NCBI GenBank assembly: GCA_036924285.1
Contig: JAYKYS010000012.1
Location: forward strand, 3,224,001-3,288,000
Direction: 5' to 3'
DNA length: 64,000 nucleotides
From: Asterella californica
Taxonomy: Eukaryota; Streptophyta; Marchantiopsida; Marchantiales; Aytoniaceae
In this document: positions 21,307 through 31,570 of the stretch, piece by piece
Layout of the letters: each line of letters starts with the position of its first letter
How positions within the stretch are numbered: the first letter of the stretch is position 1
Program-made: the position numbers and the translations under genes
Notes under the pieces: generated by a model
What the model was told of the DNA's origin: nothing
Seen by the model: only the letters and a program-made list of their open reading frames with translations
The model's database searches: none

Positions 21307-23069
21307 CTATCAGTGGTGCGCACAGCTCTCAACCAAGGTCTACCTAGGAGCAAATCATAACTAGAGTCCTTTAACACTCGAAATGACATCAATGTTTGAA
21401 CTCCCATCACAGACACGACCACCTTCTCTAACACACCAAGAGGTCTTACCCGTTGCTTGTTAGCCATCCCCACGACAATGCTAGCCGGGCGATTTGGTTC
21501 CATCCCCAACTTCTTCATCAACCTCTCCGATATGACGTTTACAGCCGACCCTCCGTCCACCAATACGTCAGAGACGTAGTGATCATTCAACCGGACTTCA
21601 ATCTTTGAAGTCCTAGTGCATACCTCTGAAGCATGCACATCCACCACACCAACTCCCACTGACTTTGATGTCTTGCTCTTGGGTTTCTTCTTCTTGCTTC
21701 TCTTAGAACTCAGTCCTCCTTTGAGTTCCCTTCGTAAGCTGGGATTAAGTGCGATCAGTTGTCCAACAGTGATGTTGACTTTCTGAGCACCCACATCTTC
21801 AATCACATCATATCCCGCTTGGAAAGATGAAATGGTGAAATCCGCCATCCCCAGCTTCCTTCTTGGTTCCCTTGGTGTACTCGAAACATTACTCGAACGA
21901 GTACTTCTACTAGCTAACTCCTCCATGAAAATCGGTTCATCAGAAAATCGAGTTCTTTTCTTTTCTTGAGCTAAAAGCTCCACCGGTGCATGAGAAGAGT
22001 TTGAACTCTCTCCTTTCTCGTAGATGAGATCTCGCACGACATCAATAGTAACCACCCCCTTATCTCGTCCTTGTGATGGATTTCCTCCACCCACATTCAT
22101 TCTGACAGCTTCGGCACCTCTTGCTCCGTTGTTAGGACAAATTCGCTGGAAATGAGAACCTCCACACGTCCAACAAGTAATTCCTCCAAAGTTACCTTGG
22201 TTGCCTCCAAAGTTATCTTGATTTCCTCGGTTGGGATTGTTGTCGTAACCTCTTTGACCTCCTCCTCCACCTTTGTTCTTCCATTCTCGTAACTGCACCA
22301 CGTTTATCTTGAGATCCGCAAGAGTATCGGTGATGCTCTTCAACTCGGCATGAAAATCAGAGGTGGCAGTAGACATCGTTGTTGGGACAAACGGTCTTGG
22401 CACCACCGTTGGAGTAGGAGCTGACGTTAAAGCAATCACCAATTGTGATGGTACAGGTGCGATCGTTGTGGCTACACCAAGAGTCGGAGTTGACACCAGA
22501 GTAGCATGATGAGGTTGGATGATATCTCCTTCATCCAAACTCTCTTCCATATTTGTCGCAATCTTGATGGCCTCCGCTTTGGTTGCTGGCTTCTCGTACC
22601 TCACTTGGGTTCGAATTGAAGGTCTCAACCCTCCCACCAAGTTCTTGGTCAACACTGCTCCAATCCCTGTCATCGTTAACTCCACATTGTCTCCACTCTT
22701 CCGTAGGACTGTCCGAAATCGTTGCTCCAACTTATCCACCCTTTCGACATATTGTCGAACTTTCTCGTCGTCCCGTTGCTTCAAATGAGTAAGCTCCACC
22801 ATGAGCTTCTCATAACTCTCTTCTGGAAGAAATTCTTCGATGAGTGCATTACTCAATGTCTTCCATGTGTCTTCAACTGCACCAGGTGTCTGGCTCTTCA
22901 CTCGGTCTTCATACCACGTAAGAGCAAAATCTTCTAAAAACTCTAGGAGTAACAACACCCATTCTTCTTTCCTTCTCACGTTGTTTCCGATGCAACCCCT
23001 TTTGAAGTCTCGTACAAATGGTTCTACATCTTCATTGTCCTTCCCATGAAACACTGGTAACTTCCCCAT
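21261..23069 (-). CDS. gag: Gag-protease of the Tat-like element
   Basis: 602 codons, the longest intact frame of this element. The N-terminal third has capsid-type sequence: MGKLPVFHGKDNEDVEPFVR, then WYEDRV, LIEEFLPEESYEKLM and VEQRFRT-like helices. Near residue 296 is the zinc knuckle CWTCGGSHFQRIC (CX2CX3HX4C), preceded by a Gly/Asn-rich tract. Near residue 505 is DVLVDGGSAVNVIS, the retropepsin active site with DGG in place of DSG or DTG. The frame ends at 21261, and pol-like sequence resumes in an overlapping frame at 21306. I see no slippery heptamer at that junction, so a mutation is more likely than programmed frameshifting. Confidence 0.85.
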   Translation of the reverse strand: MGKLPVFHGKDNEDVEPFVRDFKRGCIGNNVRRKEEWVLLLLEFLEDFALTWYEDRVKSQTPGAVEDTWKTLSNALIEEFLPEESYEKLMVELTHLKQRDDEKVRQYVERVDKLEQRFRTVLRKSGDNVELTMTGIGAVLTKNLVGGLRPSIRTQVRYEKPATKAEAIKIATNMEESLDEGDIIQPHHATLVSTPTLGVATTIAPVPSQLVIALTSAPTPTVVPRPFVPTTMSTATSDFHAELKSITDTLADLKINVVQLREWKNKGGGGGQRGYDNNPNRGNQDNFGGNQGNFGGITCWTCGGSHFQRICPNNGARGAEAVRMNVGGGNPSQGRDKGVVTIDVVRDLIYEKGESSNSSHAPVELLAQEKKRTRFSDEPIFMEELASRSTRSSNVSSTPREPRRKLGMADFTISSFQAGYDVIEDVGAQKVNITVGQLIALNPSLRRELKGGLSSKRSKKKKPKSKTSKSVGVGVVDVHASEVCTRTSKIEVRLNDHYVSDVLVDGGSAVNVISERLMKKLGMEPNRPASIVVGMANKQRVRPLGVLEKVVVSVMGVQTLMSFRVLKDSSYDLLLGRPWLRAVRTTDRWHKDTYGLDLEIIE

Positions 23070-23282
23070 CTTGTAACTATTCTTTCTACCCTTCTAATTT
23101 TTGTACAATAACTACTCGCTAAAAGAGTACGAACATCACCAATTCCATTCGCGAATAATCTACCATAGATAAAATGAAAGGAAATGGTTGTAACAACACC
23201 TCTTGTGCCATCTCTTCTCCCAAGATAATCATGAGCTTGAGTCGCATCACCGTCTTCTCCACCATCCGAATGACGATCTCCA

Positions 23283-23774
23283 TTACAACTCAGCCGAGTC
23301 CTCTTTTGAAGTCGACAACTTCTCCGTCTCAGCTCTTTGAGTCTCGTCCAACTTCTCGACTACTGACGTAAGTAGAGCGGCCACATCGACGCACTTGTGT
23401 CCTCTTGATAGATCACCCACTCCACAACTTGGACAAGGATCTTCGCCTAGAAGATGAATTGGCGCTGGTGACGATGGACCCACTCGAAGACTTAAATCAG
23501 TAAACTCCCGCTTCTCTTTAGCTCTCTCGGTTCTGATTCTAGTTGGACAATTCACTACTTTGTGTCCCAACCCTCTACAGAAATAACACCACAAGTCGGT
23601 TTCTACTCTTCTCCTCAAAGATTCTACTTGAGGTTTAGTACTAGGGTTTTCAAACTCGACGATAATCTCTCTCGAACTTTCTCCTACACTTACTATGACA
23701 TCTAAACCTTGAGGAAGGTTTCTAAGTCTAACTTTCCAATCTTTTGAATTTCCACTCATGTTGCACCTTCTCAA
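23283..23774 (-). pseudogene. Extra zinc-knuckle frame upstream of gag, Tat-like element
   Basis: 163 codons starting MSGNSKDWKVRLRNLP. Residues about 58-71 are CYFCRGLGHKVVNC, a perfect CX2CX4HX4C knuckle. A second Cys/His cluster (CPSCGVGDLSRGHKC) follows near residue 108. The C-terminal 40 residues are polar and probably helical. It lies in the same frame as the gag-protease frame (23069-21261) but is separated from it by several stops over about 210 bases. It could be the true N-terminus of gag or a separate accessory protein. Most Ty3 gags have one knuckle region after the capsid; here another zinc module comes first. Confidence 0.55.
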
Positions 23775-25070
23775 CCATTAAGTGGACAAAATATCATAGA
23801 GGAAAATAATTCTACATCACTTTCTTAACTCTTCCGAGCTTTATATTGGAAATCGTGTATTATACATGCTATACACGAAATAAAATCTAATCTAAAATTA
23901 ACTATCGAAGATATGATACTCCTCACCATCGTTTGTACTAATCACAACAGACATCTTGAACTCACTCTTGTAAGGATCCAACTCTACTTCACCAGGAGCA
24001 TTCGTGGCCTCCACAGTGAATGATGCTTTAAACTCGGCTTTCTTCAAATCTGTGCCAATGGTCGCGGCAGCTTCTTGGTATAGGATAAAGAGGGCACCCC
24101 AAGTGCTATAGATGCGTGTTCGTAACTCATCTATACTTAACTTGGGCTTCTCCGTCTCTGTTCGAACTCCTAAACGTCTCTTCTTTCACCTCGGCATTCG
24201 AACTGGATTCTCCATGAAGTATCTTCAAGACCTCCTTGTATGCCGAAACGTATATCTCTTAGTTGGTAAGAGATCTCTTTAAGATTTTTGTGGTCTCCAG
24301 TAGCTCAACCTCCAAGCTACTAAATCATGAAGTTTCAATAGAAACTTCCCTAATCAAAAGAGATGGTGATGACTGTACAAATTTTCAGAGAACTGAAATT
24401 TGTATATTTTCACTTCCCTCATGGTTGTCAACCCCCTCCACTTTGAAAAATTCTTTCTCCCTCTTCAGACCTCATCTTCTCATGATTTCTTTTGTCCTGG
24501 ATAGCTTATCAGCCACTCTAAAACACTGGAAAGTTTCTCAGGAAAATAAAATTCACAAAAAATCTGACATTGACTGTAAACTTTTTCCAGAGAACAAAAT
24601 TCGTCAACTCTCACGAATAAACCCCCTCAACTTTGAAAATTCATTACTCCTTCTCTAGACCACCTTTTCCTATGATTTCTTTTGTCCTAGATAGCTTATC
24701 AGCCACTCTAAAACATTGGAAAGTTTCTCAGGAAAATAAAATTCACAGAAAAGTTGACAGCGACTGTACAAATTTTCCAGAGAGCAGAATTTCTAAACTC
24801 ACAAATTTCTCTCCTCTAATAACTTTTCTCTCCTCGTTTCTCTACAACTCTTGTTGCACACTCTCCTCAAACCATTTCTAAGTGAACAAGATGTAAAGAA
24901 TGACTTCGAACGCGTCATATATCACTACGGGATACACGAAATGTTCTAATGTTGCTAACATCGCGTTAGCTCTCTCTCCTCCCAACGTTCTCTCCATGTG
25001 TTCTCTCATAATCTCTTTTTGTCTAATATAGAACTGAACTCTAAACATTTTCAATGATCCCTTCAAGTGA
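23775..25070 (-). other. Leader of the Tat-like element
   Basis: About 1.3 kb between the primer site and the first frame. It holds the 190-bp tandem repeat described separately and otherwise no convincing frame. Long untranslated leaders with tandem repeats are common in Tat-type elements. Confidence 0.6.
24430..24809. repeat. 190-bp tandem repeat, two full units
   Basis: Units begin at 24430 and 24620 with AACCCCCTC(C/A)AC. They share long blocks such as GATTTCTTTTGTCCT and GATAGCTTATCAGCCACTCT, and a partial third unit (GACTGTACAAATTTTC) precedes at about 24371. Identity is high with scattered differences. Confidence 0.88.
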
Positions 25071-25089
25071 GGTCCCGGCAACGGAACCA
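25071..25089 (-). promoter_or_regulatory. Primer-binding site, tRNA-Asp-like
   Basis: On the minus strand, four bases after the LTR match ends, the sequence is TGGTTCCGTTGCCGGGACC. Apart from two changes after TGG it resembles the complement of a plant tRNA-Asp 3-prime end (TGGCGCCGTTGCCGGGG), the usual primer for Tat-type elements. The tRNA identity is inferred. Confidence 0.65.
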
Positions 25090-25093
25090 ACGG

Positions 25094-25996
25094 CACGATC
25101 TCATCGATCAACTACCCCCCCATCTCTCAACTTCCACGATCGCCACCGATGAATCTGCAAATGTCGGGCCTGTCTCTCACTCAAGGGTCACCTCTGATGG
25201 CTTTGATGGAAGCACACCATGAATCTTGAAGGGAAAAATGCTAAGTTCACTCATTCATACACCCACAAACTTATCGACTAAAAATCTCCTTAAACACATC
25301 AACTAAAATCCTCCATTCTAACGACGTCTCTCAAGTTCTCACATGCTAAAAATATTTCACACTCTCTATATTACTCAAGTTGTCATTACGACAATGTGAA
25401 AATAAGGATGATGAGCTCTTCTCTACTCTTCTATTTATACATTCTAGGTTTTTACTTTGGTACCCTCTGGTAACTCAGCCGTAACTACTTTTACCGGGTT
25501 TTACTAAGATATTACTTAAAGTAAAAGCATTAATCACATGAGCTTTTTACCTTTTCACATGGGCTTATTCCTTCAAAGTCAACAACTTCTAGAAGGATTC
25601 TGGAATATTCTCAAAGAATCTCGAATTTCCACCCCCCTCTACACTAGGACCCACTAAAAAGAAAACATATGGAATCTCTTCTTGTTTTTAATGCCTACAA
25701 AGTCCACAACTTTAATCCAACCACTAATATCAAGTCAAAAAGGAGATAAGGGATACTTTCCACCTCCTTTCTACCTTTTAGACAAGATGACAAGATAGTA
25801 GTGCTCACTCTTTAGCAAATATCTAAATTCTGCCAAAAGTACAGCTAAGTTTAACCATAACTAACTTTTAGCTAGTCATGACTAACTTGATACCTCCTTA
25901 AAGTACTTTGGCAGCAAATAAACATTCTCAACACTTAGTTATAACTAAACACCTTACTAATAGACAAACTTCCTATGTGTAACATAGGTCGTTACA
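25094..25996 (-). repeat. 5-prime LTR of the Tat-like element
   Basis: Pairs with 17266-18161. It carries the promoter for this element: TATAAATA on the minus strand at 25432-25439. The end adjoining the primer site lacks the last 11 bases seen in the other LTR. Confidence 0.9.
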
Positions 25997-27510
25997 GTTC
26001 AGGTGAGGACTTCCCGGACAGTGGATATACACGGAGTGAGGTGAAGTATCGACTACCTACACCATTGTCGTCGGTTGTTCCAGAGGACGAGTCAGACGCA
26101 GACAGTGCATTTTCTGATGGTGAGTCTAGTGTCGTCACACTGTTGTTATGGGACATGGACGATATCTATGAGATCACGAAAGGACCTCGACGTTACTCGG
26201 ATATGGTGGGTATCATTGAGCTGGATGACTTCATCCAAGAGTTCGACAGTTGGTGCAATCTGCAGCAGATGCGGAACCCATAGCTGTTTACACCCTTCAT
26301 GGCATGGAAGGGTTTGTTCCAACACTTGGAGGGACCGTCGATGGACGATTATCATGAGTTCAGACGAGACTACAGCGTGGAGATTGAGTTGTGGAGACAA
26401 CATTGATCTCTCAATTACGTTTCTATCACTATTGGTGCAGTTTCAGAAGGCGTAGCACCTGCAAGTTCGGGTGTCAGTAGCAGTGGTACATCCACGAGTG
26501 ACAGAATATATACTACCGACGGTGCGTCCACTAGTAGTGAAGCAGGTGGTAGTATGAGCGAGATATCACCAGGGTTTAACTCTGTGGTTCAGTTCTTCCA
26601 GTGTTTGAGGAAGAACTATCAGAGTTGTGCGGACCGATAAGTTGAGGAGTCTGCAAGAGTTCCAGCAGAAGACTGGAGAGAGCTTACGCGAGGCGTTTAC
26701 TCGCATGAGACGGTTGATCAGTGTTACCCAAGGGGTGACAGAAGCACAGGCAATCCAATTCTGATATGAGATACTGAATCGAGAGCTGCGTAGAAGAGTT
26801 AGAGATGCGACTCTTCTTAGAGACATCGCTCCGACGTTGATCGTTGTCTTTGGTCTAGCTGAGCGGATTGAGCTCAACATGGTGGAGGAGAGGATGGTGA
26901 CTACTGGGTTCAGCAGAGAGGCACCACATGAGACGACCACCTCTTCTCGAGGATCACAGACTACGCAACAGCGTGGTGATAAGGACCGTGTTGAAGATCT
27001 CATGGAGCTGTTGGAGGACCTGGTGGACAGAAGCCCATGCCGTCCTTCTCTAGTCAGCAGCAAGCGAGTCCTTACTGGACGTGTGATGATCTTCATCAGC
27101 AAAAGGACTGTCCACAAAGGAGAGACGGTTATGAGACGTATGGGACGTCTCAAGCGGTGCCTAAGCAGTGTGAGCATTGCAGACAACCAGGTCACAGTAG
27201 TGACAGTTGTTTTGATCTCCATCCCGAGCTACGACAAGGGAAGGTTGATCGTGGACGAGGCGGAGGAGCTCAGAGAGGGCATGATGGTCGAGCTGTAAGT
27301 AGAGGTCCAGCACTTGAGAGAGGACCAGTCGGTCTACCGTCTGCTACAACTTCAAACGCCAGTATAGCTGCTCGGACTGAGCCGTTGGAGCAGAGAATAG
27401 TTAGTATGGCTATGGCTCATCGGAGATCTGGTCCAGGAACAAAGGCTTTCACGTCTTATAGAGGAGAAGGAGTTGACTTCGACTTCATGACTGGTGTGGC
27501 GTAGATTGAG
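25997..27510 (+). pseudogene. gag: Gag remnant of element B
   Basis: Resumes after the Tat-like element with the GTTC duplication. The 25975-26283 frame gives IIELDDFIQEFDSWCNL; later frames give SMDDYHEFRRDY and capsid-like LREAFTRMRR-type sequence near 26690. The 27037-27504 frame has CWTCDDLHQQKDC, where the expected knuckle His is retained as HQQKDC, and CEHCRQPGHSSDSC, a perfect CX2CX4HX4C knuckle. It is better preserved than A and confirms the gag assignment. Several TAG and TGA stops and at least two frame changes disable it. Confidence 0.8.
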
Positions 27511-27522
27511 ACATCTGGGGCA

Positions 27523-28092
27523 GTGACTCGAGGTGCAGTACGTGTCTCTGAGTCACGAGGTGCACCAGTGGAGTTAGATCCACAACACGGAGAGATCGGT
27601 AGACAAATCAGTCTTTCTCAGTCGTTCATGCTATCGAAGGTGTTGAGGATCACGTCTATGGTTCTTAAACGGCCTACTGATGATGTAGTGGAGTTGGAGA
27701 CATCGACATCTAGGAGTGAGGGTGATGCAAGTCAACCTTCGACGTCAAACCTGATGTTGGAAGCGACTATAGCAGTTTTGCGAGCCCCACTATTTTCAGC
27801 CACGGATATGAGAACATTGAGAGTAAGCTTAAGTCCAATGTTCCAGTTGGTAGTCATGCTCAGTGAGAGCGAGGATGTAGTTATTTCTAGTGCTGAGGTG
27901 GTTCAGCGAGAGACAATAGATGTGTCCATGGAGTCGAGGATCATGATAGCTATCAATGGTGACAAGCGACGACTACCAAGTTAGATGAGTTATCAGCTAG
28001 GTCGGCGATTGACCGTGCTGGTTTGGCATCAGGTGTGGTGTTGTTGGACAACAGAAGTGATATCTTCTGTTTGGTGGCACCTTCAGAGAAGA
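27523..28092 (+). pseudogene. pol: Gag-protease linker and protease start, element B
   Basis: Matches 2898-3500 of A (VELDPQHGEIGRQISLSQSF, MRTLRVSLSPMFQLV). The last homologous phrase is GVVLLDNRSDIFCLVAPS, just upstream of where the protease active site would be. The sequence then meets the solo LTR at 28093. A short similarity between the LTR edge and the element sequence (GTCGAGACC versus GTATAGACC) blurs the exact junction. Confidence 0.7.
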
Positions 28093-28283
28093 TGTCGAGA
28101 CCCTCATTCTTTAGATCGGGCGTAGACGCGAACAATAGAATCCTAGTAGACTTGTACTAGGTTGTGAACGATGCGAGTTGGACTTAACGGCTTGGCCGGG
28201 AAGTCGGGATCAGATGAACCCTAAGTGGTTCCCTGAACCAAGGTTAGAACATTGGGTTAGGACATAAGGACCTACCTCAAGAC
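28093..28283 (+). repeat. Solo chromovirus LTR, left part
   Basis: TGTCGAGACCCTCATTC matches the edge of the LTRs at 48393-49538 and 54941-56074 in reverse orientation. It is interrupted by the copia element at 28284 and resumes at 42523. The GAC at 28281-28283 is one copy of the copia target duplication. Confidence 0.85.
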
Positions 28284-28510
28284 TATAGAAAGATCGATAC
28301 TTCGAGGATACTCCAAGAAGAGAGAGCGAGTAGACAAAGAAGTAAAATATGAATGAGATGGGAGAGGCTTTCCCTCTCTCTGTATATATAGTGGAGGTGA
28401 GTACAAGGGAAACCCTAATGGTGGGTTAGTCCTCTAACTAACTCTAACAACTCTAACCACTCCGGCTAATGTTAGTCGTCGATCTACTAGAGCTGGGGAC
28501 TATATCAACA
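28284..28510 (-). repeat. 3-prime LTR of the copia element
   Basis: Minus-strand LTR starting TGTTGATATAGTC. I count roughly a dozen differences from 42293-42519. The terminal CA is changed to TA here (28284). A minus-strand TATA box lies at 28383-28390. The polypurine tract AAGGGGAG lies at 28511-28518. Confidence 0.93.
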
Positions 28511-29133
28511 CTCCCCTTCAAACTCGTCTCTACATCCTGTATTCTTAGACAATGTCTGAAAGCATCAAACTTATCTCTAAGCAATGCCTTAGTGAAGATA
28601 TCGACAACCTGGTCTCCTGTGCTCACATAACTGAGCTCAATCTCTCCTACAAGGACCTTCTCTCTAATAAAGTGATAGTGCACCTCAATGTGCTTCGTCC
28701 TAGCATGGAAAATAAGATTACTAGCTAACTTCATGTTGCTAATGTTGTCTGTATATACAACAACAGGATCTGTACACTCCACACCAATATCAAATAGCAG
28801 ACATCGAAGCCAAATTGATTCGCATGTTGCGTTCGTTGCTCCTCGATACTCTGCTTCTGTGGATGACAAAGCAACTATGGGTTGCTTCTTAGAAGCCCAG
28901 CTTATAGCAACGCTTCCAAGTCCAAAAGCGTAACTTGACGTGGATCTCCTGTCGGCACTTCCTGCCCAATCAGCATCTGTGTAGCCATATAACAACAATG
29001 ATCCACCGTATCGATAGTGAGGTCCGTACTGCATCGAGCACTTCACGTAGCGGAGGATCCGCTTGACAACCTCAAAATGTGATCTCCGTGGTGACTGCAT
29101 GAATTGATTAATCAGGATGCTTGACAACCTCAA
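28453..29133 (-). pseudogene. pol: RNase H of the copia element
   Basis: 226 codons: SPRRSHFEVVKRILRYVK, then GYTDADWAGSADRRSTS (first active-site Asp), SSTEAEYRGATNATCE (Glu and second region) and ARTKHIEVHYHFIREKV. This is the copia RNase H. A 58-bp tandem duplication (units at 29061 and 29119) at its upstream edge shifts the frame relative to RT, because 58 is not a multiple of three. Confidence 0.9.
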
Positions 29134-29176
29134 AATGTGATCTCCGTGGTGACTGCATGAATTGATTAATCAGACC
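29061..29176. repeat. 58-bp tandem duplication inside the copia element
   Basis: GCTTGACAACCTCAAAATGT starts both units, at 29061 and 29119, and the units are identical to within a base or two over their length. It is coding sequence duplicated in place and it breaks the polyprotein frame. Confidence 0.93.
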
Positions 29177-29233
29177 GACGGCATAGCTCAAGTCTGATCT
29201 GATGATCGTCAGGTAGATAAAACTCCCAACCAT

Positions 29234-30198
29234 CTATCTGTACATGCGTAGATCATCAAGTAACTCACCATCCTCTGGTCTTAGCTTTACTCCTTGCTCT
29301 AATGATGTATCAATGGGTTTGCAGTCAAGCATACCAAATCTCTCAAGCATACTGAGAGCATATTGTCGCTGTACAAGCCAAACATCCTTCCCATCTCTAA
29401 TGAACTCCACAACAAAGAAGTACTTGAGTTCTCCTAAGTCCATCATCTCGAACTCGGATTTCAAGTGATCCTTGATCTGAGAAATAATCTCCTCATAGTT
29501 ACCGGTAATGATCAAGTCATCAACATAGATGGTGATCACAACAATCCGGTCTCGTATTCTCAATGAATACAAGGTAGAGTCTGAATTACAAAGGTGGAAA
29601 TCAAGAGATTGCAAGTAAGAATTGATCTTTGCATACCATGCTCTTGGTGCTCGTTTCGGACCATAGAGGGCCTTCCGTAACTTACATACATGGGAAGGAA
29701 ACTTAGGATCCTCATAACCAGGAGGTTGCTGCATGTAGACCTCCTCCTCAAGATCACCGACTAGGAATGCGTTCTTGAAGTCCATCTGGTGCATCTTTCA
29801 ACCTTTCTGAGTTGCAACTGAAACTGCGGTTCAAACAGTCACCATCTTCACAACTGGAGCAAAAGTCTCCTCAAAATCCACTCCATGTTGCTGTGCGTAA
29901 CCCTTAGCTACCAATCTGAACTTGTACCGACACACGGTATCATCCGAGTTGCGCTTGACCTTGAAGACCCACCTGCAACCAATCGCTTTCTTACCCTGAG
30001 GTAAGTCTACCAACTCCCCAAGTCTGTTGGTGATGAAGCGCAGCAAGTTCAGCTTCCATAGAACTTATCCATTGGGTCTTATGCATCGCCTCCTCAAGCG
30101 AACTCGGTTCTTGTTCCTGAAGAACATTGGCCATATATGCATGATGCGCAGCAAGAAAACCTTCATGCATATACCTAGTCACTGGATGTTTTACCCGC
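29234..30198 (-). pseudogene. pol: Reverse transcriptase of the copia element
   Basis: Starts just inside the nested element (VTRYMHEGFLAAHHAYM at about 30180), continues with GCRWVFKVKRNSDDTV and FAPVVKMVTV at 29831-29970, and then 29234-29794 with MDFKNAFLVGDLEEEVYMQQ and the catalytic IYVDDLIITG. These are the conserved copia RT boxes, with YVDD intact. Stops around 30045 and 29800-29830 split it into three frames. Confidence 0.9.
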
Positions 30199-31524
30199 TG
30201 TCGAGTTGAGAGTTTTCCTGGGAAGGGCGGAACCTTCTGGCTGTGATATGACCTTGAAGGCTATGTTCGGTCTACTCAGGGAAGCGTTGGGCTTCAAGCT
30301 GTGGTTGCTTACCATACAGAGGTAGGGTTCAGGTCATAAAGGGCACTATAGACACTACTCAGGTCGAATTGACCCTCCAGTATGTTCAGGAAGTGAAAAT
30401 CAGATCAGACTAGCAGTAATAAGGTCAGACATCGAACTTTAACAGTCCAGAATCAGAAACATATAATGGTTCAGGCTTCAGAACTCCTCCTACATGTAAG
30501 TGAGGCCCTACTGACCATACACACGAAGTTTCAGCTTGAGATCAAATCAGAGTGTCGAGATATGGGCAGAAACGTTTTGAGCAGAGAAATTACGGCAATT
30601 TCTGGTACCCAGACAGCTATTTCGACCTAGAACAGAGAATTGGCTCGATCACTTCCGAAGATTCTTACAGGATTTGCAGTAAACAGCTTGCTGAACACTC
30701 CTGTGAAGTTGGGCCTCCTGATTGTACACAGAACTCCAGATCTCGCTCTCTGAAGTTGATGCTCTAGATTGAGAGCTTTTCGGACCCCCTCTGCTTCAGC
30801 GGTCGCCCTGAATTACTCACAATTTCAATTGACATGAAAATTTGGGGACAGTCGTAGCCCTGCTGCCAATGAACGCGACCCCGAAGGTTTGAAGCGATTT
30901 TCTCAAATCTACTGCGATTGACACCGAAAACCCCAAAATCAACAGAAGTGCTGCAATTCTGGTACAAATCGAACTTCAATCAGCCATAACTCCTTCTTTA
31001 TTGCTCCAAATCGATCAAAAATTTCACTGACAGTGCTTGGCACGACGAACCCTATCTCCCTATGCTCTCAGATTTCGAAGTCCTCTCACCAAATGCTCGA
31101 ACTCCTCTTAAGACCCCTACTACTAAGTTTAGCAGTACATAAAGACAAAATTGGACCAATGGGAGTTCATAGCTTCACTCCCCTGTCCTTTTGTGTCCCA
31201 AACCACGTGGTGACTTGAATTTGCACATAGGCTACCACGTCAAGCCCCTAAAGTGCCAGCATAGATCCTAAACTACATGCGAAGACATGCAAAACGACAC
31301 GTAATCCCGAAAGATAACCTAACCTCGCTAGGAAGCATGCATGGGCGACACGTAATTACAACCCATGAGCTTAACTCCATCTACATGGTAATCAACCAAC
31401 TAAAACTCAAAATATATAACATCCTCCAGTGTTGACTTCTCTGAGGTCCTAATTTCACTCAGAGAGACTAACGCTTGACAGAGAGGTGAATTATTTACAC
31501 TGTAAAATGATTCAAATCACGACA
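30199..31524 (-). repeat. 3-prime LTR of the nested Ty3 element
   Basis: 1326 bp and nearly identical to 37827-39152, with compensating single-base insertions near 30357 and 31451. The polypurine tract (minus strand GGAGGGGGTGGA) lies at 31525-31536. A minus-strand TATATA is near 31411-31419. Confidence 0.96.
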
Positions 31525-31540
31525 TCCACCCCCTCCAAAC

Positions 31541-31570
31541 CTGCACATCCTCCGGCATGTGCCAACCTCT
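31541..31570 (-). other. Short 3-prime untranslated stretch before the polypurine tract
   Basis: Lies between the pol stop and the polypurine tract; no other feature is visible. Confidence 0.5.

Larger units (their letters stand above)
17255..25996 (-). mobile_element. Tat/Athila-like Ty3/gypsy element inserted in B
   Basis: Flanked by LTRs of about 0.9 kb (TGTAA...TTACA) and by a GTTC duplication at 17251-17254 and 25997-26000. Internal order on the minus strand is a leader with tandem repeats, an extra zinc-knuckle frame, gag-protease, RT, RNase H and integrase. RT wording (GDGYSGYNQI, MPFGLCNAP, FIDDFCVYG), a tRNA-Asp-like primer site and the lack of a chromodomain after integrase point to the non-chromovirus Tat/Athila branch. 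Domains are recognisable but carry frameshifts and stops, and the LTRs differ at scattered sites, so it is a middle-aged dead copy. Confidence 0.88.

Noticed and set aside
30552..30767. Identical 71-codon frames at 30552-30767 and 38181-38396
   Set aside because: They are the same part of the two identical LTRs, not genes.
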